Assembly: GCA_964625745.1 (NCBI GenBank)
Contig: CAZVCJ010000173.1
Coordinates: 1-8,221 of the forward strand
Direction: 5' to 3'
Length of the DNA: 8,221 nucleotides
DNA from: CAZVCJ01 sp964625745
GTDB lineage: Bacteria; Chloroflexota; Anaerolineae; VGOG01
A program made the translations under genes and the position numbers. Shown piece by piece: positions 5,675-8,221 of this stretch. The notes beneath the pieces were generated by a model. That model searched no databases and was not told where the DNA came from. It was given only the letters and a program-made list of their open reading frames with translations. Within the stretch, counting starts at the first letter, position 1. Each line of letters opens with the position of its first letter.

Positions 5675-5725
5675 GTTTCACGTCTTCACGTTTGACGTTT
5701 CACGTTTGACGTTTCACGTTTCACG
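5675..5725. repeat. Heptanucleotide tandem array 2 (ACGTTTC/ACGTTTG) across the ligase stop codon
   Basis: Successive ACGTTTC and ACGTTTG units, plus one ACGTCTTC unit, span the last ~13 codons and the stop codon of the ligase gene and run to within a few bases of the GtrA start. They encode the hydrophilic tail VKRETSNVKRQT. The first 19 bases are identical to 572-590 in array 1. Confidence 0.85.
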
Positions 5726-7272
5726 GCCACAAAGAGCAATCCCAGCAAGATAGCCACGTGCAGGTACATGTTGTGCACGTAGAGATTATCGAACAGGTTG
5801 TGGACCGACAGGTGGGTGATGACGCCCAGTATCCCAACCGCTATCCCTCGCCAATAGCCCTGAGTTGTTCGGACCACCTTCCAGGCTTGCCAGAAGGCTG
5901 CTCCCCAGAGGACGAAGTAGGCCGCCAGGCCGATCAGCCCGGCTTCGGCGGCGATGTTGAGGTAGTAGTTGTGGGCGTGACCCAGTGGCTCCGTCCAGCC
6001 CGGCAGCGAATATGCCGGGTAGACAGGCTCGTAGTTGCCGATGCCTACTCCCAGCCAGGGCCGGTCGCTGAACATCCCCCAGGCGGCTTGCCAATGAGCC
6101 ATCCGCTCAACCACAGCGTAGTTGGCATCGGTTAGTCTCACTCCTCGCACATCGAAAATGTTCAAGTAGGGGAGGAAACTGGTGAAACGCTGAACGATGG
6201 TCTGAGGCAGCGCCTGGACGCTTGCCAGCGTCAGCACCAGAGCTGGTAGCAGACAGAGCAGGGCGAACAGAACCGTCGCTCGCCGGCTGTGCGCCAGATT
6301 CATCAGAACGAAAGCCGCGGCAAAGCCCAGCCAGGCCCCACGGGACCAGCTCATGAGCAAAGCTGCGCCCATGGTGGCCAAGCCGAAGAGGGCGAGTAGC
6401 GCGTTTCCCCTCCCTCGGAGGGAGGGGCCAGGGGAGGGTGGGCCTTCCGTGCCGCAGAATCCACCCCCTCCCAGCCTCCCCCCTTCGGCAAGCTCAGGGC
6501 AGGCTCTGCTAGAGGGAGGAGTTTTATCGCCCTCCTGAACGGTCGCTCCCCATTTACCAGTTCCCAGTAGCACACCGAAGGCCAGCGGCAAAACCAGTCC
6601 CAGGTAGCCCCCATAAGGATTGGGCTGCTCGAAGGTGCCGTAGGCCCGCACGAAGCGGCCGAGGACGACGAAGGCCTGCGGTCCCACGCGGCCGAGGAAC
6701 TGGCAGAAGCCGAGGAGGGCCTGGCCGATGCCCGCCAGCAACATTGAGAGGACCACAACCTTGGCCTGCTCCCTCTCAATGACGTTGGCTACGAAGAGGT
6801 AGACGCCCAGCACTTCCACCCACTTGAGGATTTCCTTGAAGCTGTACTTCAGTGAGAGGGCTCCCGTCAGCGACAGGAGGATGGCTCCCAGGAAGATGAG
6901 CAGGGGCAGAAGCAACGGCGGGTGAGTGGTCTTGATCTCTCCGACTGCGACCATCCTGGCCAGCCATGCGGCCAGCACCAGACCCACCAGCGCCTCCGCC
7001 GCCCCTACCGTGAAGCCGCTGATGGCAATTTCCCTGACCGATCCGAAGGGGACGGCCAGGATCAGGAGATACAAGCCATACTCAGGGCGGATCAGGACAG
7101 CCAGGAAAACGATGCTGCCCAGCACCACACCTCCCGCCAACGTCAGGGGCAGGAGAGCGATGCTCAGGCCGACGGTGAGTACAATCAGGAGCAGCGCCGC
7201 ATTGAACAACGGGCTTCCCCAACTAAGGTTTGCAGACTTCCGAAGTCTCCAGACTTCGGAAGTCTTCCTCAT
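5686..7272 (-). CDS. O-antigen ligase/polymerase-type membrane protein (Wzy_C family)
   Basis: Proteins of the WaaL/Wzy type act at the outer face of the inner membrane, joining or polymerising lipid-linked glycans. The 528-residue product is mostly hydrophobic, with about eleven or twelve helices. SWSRGAWLGF (308-317), SDRPWLGVGIGNY (402-414) and GHAHNYYLNIAAEAGLIGL (431-449) are hallmarks of the Wzy_C domain; the His-x-His-Asn group is the usual conserved loop. The ATG at 7272, 4 bases after the upstream epimerase stop, is preferred to a TTG at 7302 inside that gene. A perfect hairpin covers codons 4-13, and a TTG at 7209 with GGGGA upstream is an alternative start. Residues ~251-289 are encoded by the dispersed element at 6407-6521 and form a Pro/Gly-rich loop between two helices. 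The C-terminal ~12 residues come from heptad array 2. The frame is intact, so function is probably kept. Ligase and polymerase cannot be told apart. Confidence 0.88.
   Translation of the reverse strand: MRKTSEVWRLRKSANLSWGSPLFNAALLLIVLTVGLSIALLPLTLAGGVVLGSIVFLAVLIRPEYGLYLLILAVPFGSVREIAISGFTVGAAEALVGLVLAAWLARMVAVGEIKTTHPPLLLPLLIFLGAILLSLTGALSLKYSFKEILKWVEVLGVYLFVANVIEREQAKVVVLSMLLAGIGQALLGFCQFLGRVGPQAFVVLGRFVRAYGTFEQPNPYGGYLGLVLPLAFGVLLGTGKWGATVQEGDKTPPSSRACPELAEGGRLGGGGFCGTEGPPSPGPSLRGRGNALLALFGLATMGAALLMSWSRGAWLGFAAAFVLMNLAHSRRATVLFALLCLLPALVLTLASVQALPQTIVQRFTSFLPYLNIFDVRGVRLTDANYAVVERMAHWQAAWGMFSDRPWLGVGIGNYEPVYPAYSLPGWTEPLGHAHNYYLNIAAEAGLIGLAAYFVLWGAAFWQAWKVVRTTQGYWRGIAVGILGVITHLSVHNLFDNLYVHNMYLHVAILLGLLFVAVKRETSNVKRQT
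6407..6521 (-). repeat. Dispersed ~114-bp element, copy 2 (in frame inside the ligase gene)
   Basis: This 115-bp sequence is the reverse-oriented partner of 3268-3380 and is read in frame by the ligase gene. It contributes a stretch including SSRACPELAEGGRLGGGG and PSPGPSLRGRG. It falls between a helix ending GVLLGTGKW and one starting ALLALFG, a place where a longer loop is tolerated. Its end distal in transcription carries the same CCCTCCC/GGGAGGG hairpin as copy 1. Confidence 0.9.
7235..7264. repeat. Perfect 14-bp inverted repeat over the first codons of the ligase gene
   Basis: GACTTCCGAAGTCT (7235-7248) and its exact complement AGACTTCGGAAGTC (7251-7264) are separated by 2 bases. Each arm is itself nearly palindromic. 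Transcribed, it would form a strong hairpin starting 8 bases after the first base of the ATG at 7272. It encodes KTSEVWRLRKS at residues 3-13. Confidence 0.9.
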
Positions 7273-7276
7273 AATG

Positions 7277-8218
7277 CTAGATCCGTTCCCTAAACCACTC
7301 AACCGTCTTTCGCAGTCCTTCCTCCAGGCTAACCTTGGGCCCCCAGTTCAGCACCTTCTTGGCCTTACTGATGTCCGGGCGGCGCACCTGGGGATCGTCC
7401 TTGGTGCGCTCGTCGGTCGGGGCGATGAAAACTATCTCCGATGAGGAGCCGGAAAGCTCCAGCACCTGGTGGGCGAATTCGAGGATGGTCATCTCATCAG
7501 GGTTGCCCAGGTTGACCGGGTAGACCTCGTCGGACAGGAGCAGACGATACATGCCCTCCACCATGTCGGATACATAACAGAAGCTGCGGGTTCGGGAGCC
7601 ATCGTCGTATATCGTCAGCGGTTCGCCCCGCAGGGCCTGGGTGACGAAGTTGCTCACCACCCGGCCGTCGTCTGACCTCATGCGTGGGCCGAACGTGTTG
7701 AAAATGCGGGCGATGCGGGTATCCACGCCGTGATAGCGGTGGTAGGCCATGGTCAACGCCTCGGCAAAGCGCTTGGACTCGTCGTATACCCCCCGCGGCC
7801 CAACGGGGTTGACGTGGCCCCAGTAGTCCTCGCGCTGAGGGTGCTCCTGGGGGTCGCCATAAACCTCCGAGGTGGAGGCCAGCAGGAAGGAGGCTTTTTT
7901 GGTCAGGGCCAGCCCCAGGGCCTTGTGGGTTCCCAGAGCCCCCACTTTGAGGGTGGGAATCGGCTTCTCCAGGTAATCTACCGGGCTGGGCAGTGACGCC
8001 AGGTGAAGGATGGCATCCAGGTGCCCTTCCACGTAGATATAGTTGGTCACGTCGTGCTTGATGAACGAGAAGCCGTCCTGGCCTGCCAGATGAGCGATGT
8101 TGTCAATGGTGCTGGTGCTCAGGTTGTCCATGGCGATGACCTGATGCCCTTCGGCCAGGAAACGATCGCAGAGGTGCGAGCCGATAAACCCGGCCCCGCC
8201 CGTGATGAGAATACGCAT
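7277..8218 (-). CDS. UDP-glucuronate decarboxylase-type NAD-dependent epimerase/dehydratase
   Basis: The best match is UDP-xylose synthase, which oxidises and decarboxylates UDP-glucuronate to UDP-xylose with bound NAD+ in the cytoplasm, supplying a pentose donor for glycans. The 313-residue extended SDR protein has the Rossmann motif GGAGFIG (7-13), Asp31 after the second strand as expected for NAD binding, HLASLPSPVDYLEKP (72-86), STSEVYGDP (115-123, with Glu118), NPVGPRGVYDESKR (137-150, with catalytic Tyr145 and Lys149), RIFNTFGPRM (171-180) and RSFCYVSD (211-218). The PRGVYDESKR and TRSFCYV stretches are typical of the decarboxylase group rather than of UDP-glucose 4-epimerases. The length is normal and complete. 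The ATG at 8218 is 3 bases from the window edge, so the ribosome site and promoter lie outside. The ligase gene starts 4 bases after its stop. Confidence 0.93.
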   Translation of the reverse strand: MRILITGGAGFIGSHLCDRFLAEGHQVIAMDNLSTSTIDNIAHLAGQDGFSFIKHDVTNYIYVEGHLDAILHLASLPSPVDYLEKPIPTLKVGALGTHKALGLALTKKASFLLASTSEVYGDPQEHPQREDYWGHVNPVGPRGVYDESKRFAEALTMAYHRYHGVDTRIARIFNTFGPRMRSDDGRVVSNFVTQALRGEPLTIYDDGSRTRSFCYVSDMVEGMYRLLLSDEVYPVNLGNPDEMTILEFAHQVLELSGSSSEIVFIAPTDERTKDDPQVRRPDISKAKKVLNWGPKVSLEEGLRKTVEWFRERI

Positions 8219-8221
8219 TAT

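Noticed and set aside
1..8221. Defence system, prophage or insertion sequence with transposase
   Set aside because: No nuclease, toxin, transposase or integrase motif was seen; all long frames with family features are metabolic, membrane or glycan genes.

Overview
The window is GC-rich bacterial chromosome with all nine genes on the minus strand, so transcription runs from the right edge to the left. No rRNA, tRNA or strong taxonomic marker is present. The protein types and the many short interspersed repeats at gene ends and inside genes resemble what I know from Chloroflexota (Anaerolineae-type) genomes. That assignment is an inference of moderate confidence.

Right part (4036-8218), envelope or extracellular polysaccharide block. 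In transcription order: a UDP-glucuronate decarboxylase-type NAD-dependent epimerase (7277-8218) supplies a nucleotide sugar; an O-antigen ligase/polymerase-type membrane protein (5686-7272) handles lipid-linked glycans; a GtrA-like membrane protein (5163-5669) probably takes part in lipid-linked sugar translocation; and a family-4 glycosyltransferase (4036-5160) transfers sugars. The junctions are tight (4, 16 and 2 bases), which suggests one transcript.

Middle part (1375-3915), small-molecule metabolism. A zinc-ribbon Nudix hydrolase (3388-3915) is followed by a closely spaced pair: a half-size permease (2744-3232) and a MOFRL-type glycerate 2-kinase (1375-2730), 13 bases apart.

Left part (1-1321). 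A multi-pass membrane protein of unknown function (638-1321) is followed by a gene cut by the window edge (1-540). It encodes a repetitive, probably beta-helical protein with a hydrophobic C-terminal segment.

The most notable content is a dense set of short repeats: four heptanucleotide tandem arrays (563-609, 664-698, 4470-4497, 5675-5725); a roughly 114-bp element in two opposite-facing copies, one intergenic (3268-3380) and one read in frame inside the ligase gene (6407-6521); two pairs of a perfect 15-bp inverted repeat spaced almost identically (1269-1366, 3929-4025); and a perfect 14-bp hairpin over the first codons of the ligase gene (7235-7264). Every intergenic gap longer than 13 bases contains one of these repeats, and the shorter gaps contain none. 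Several proteins have termini or loops made of repeat-encoded peptide. I see no defence system, CRISPR array, transposase or integrase.
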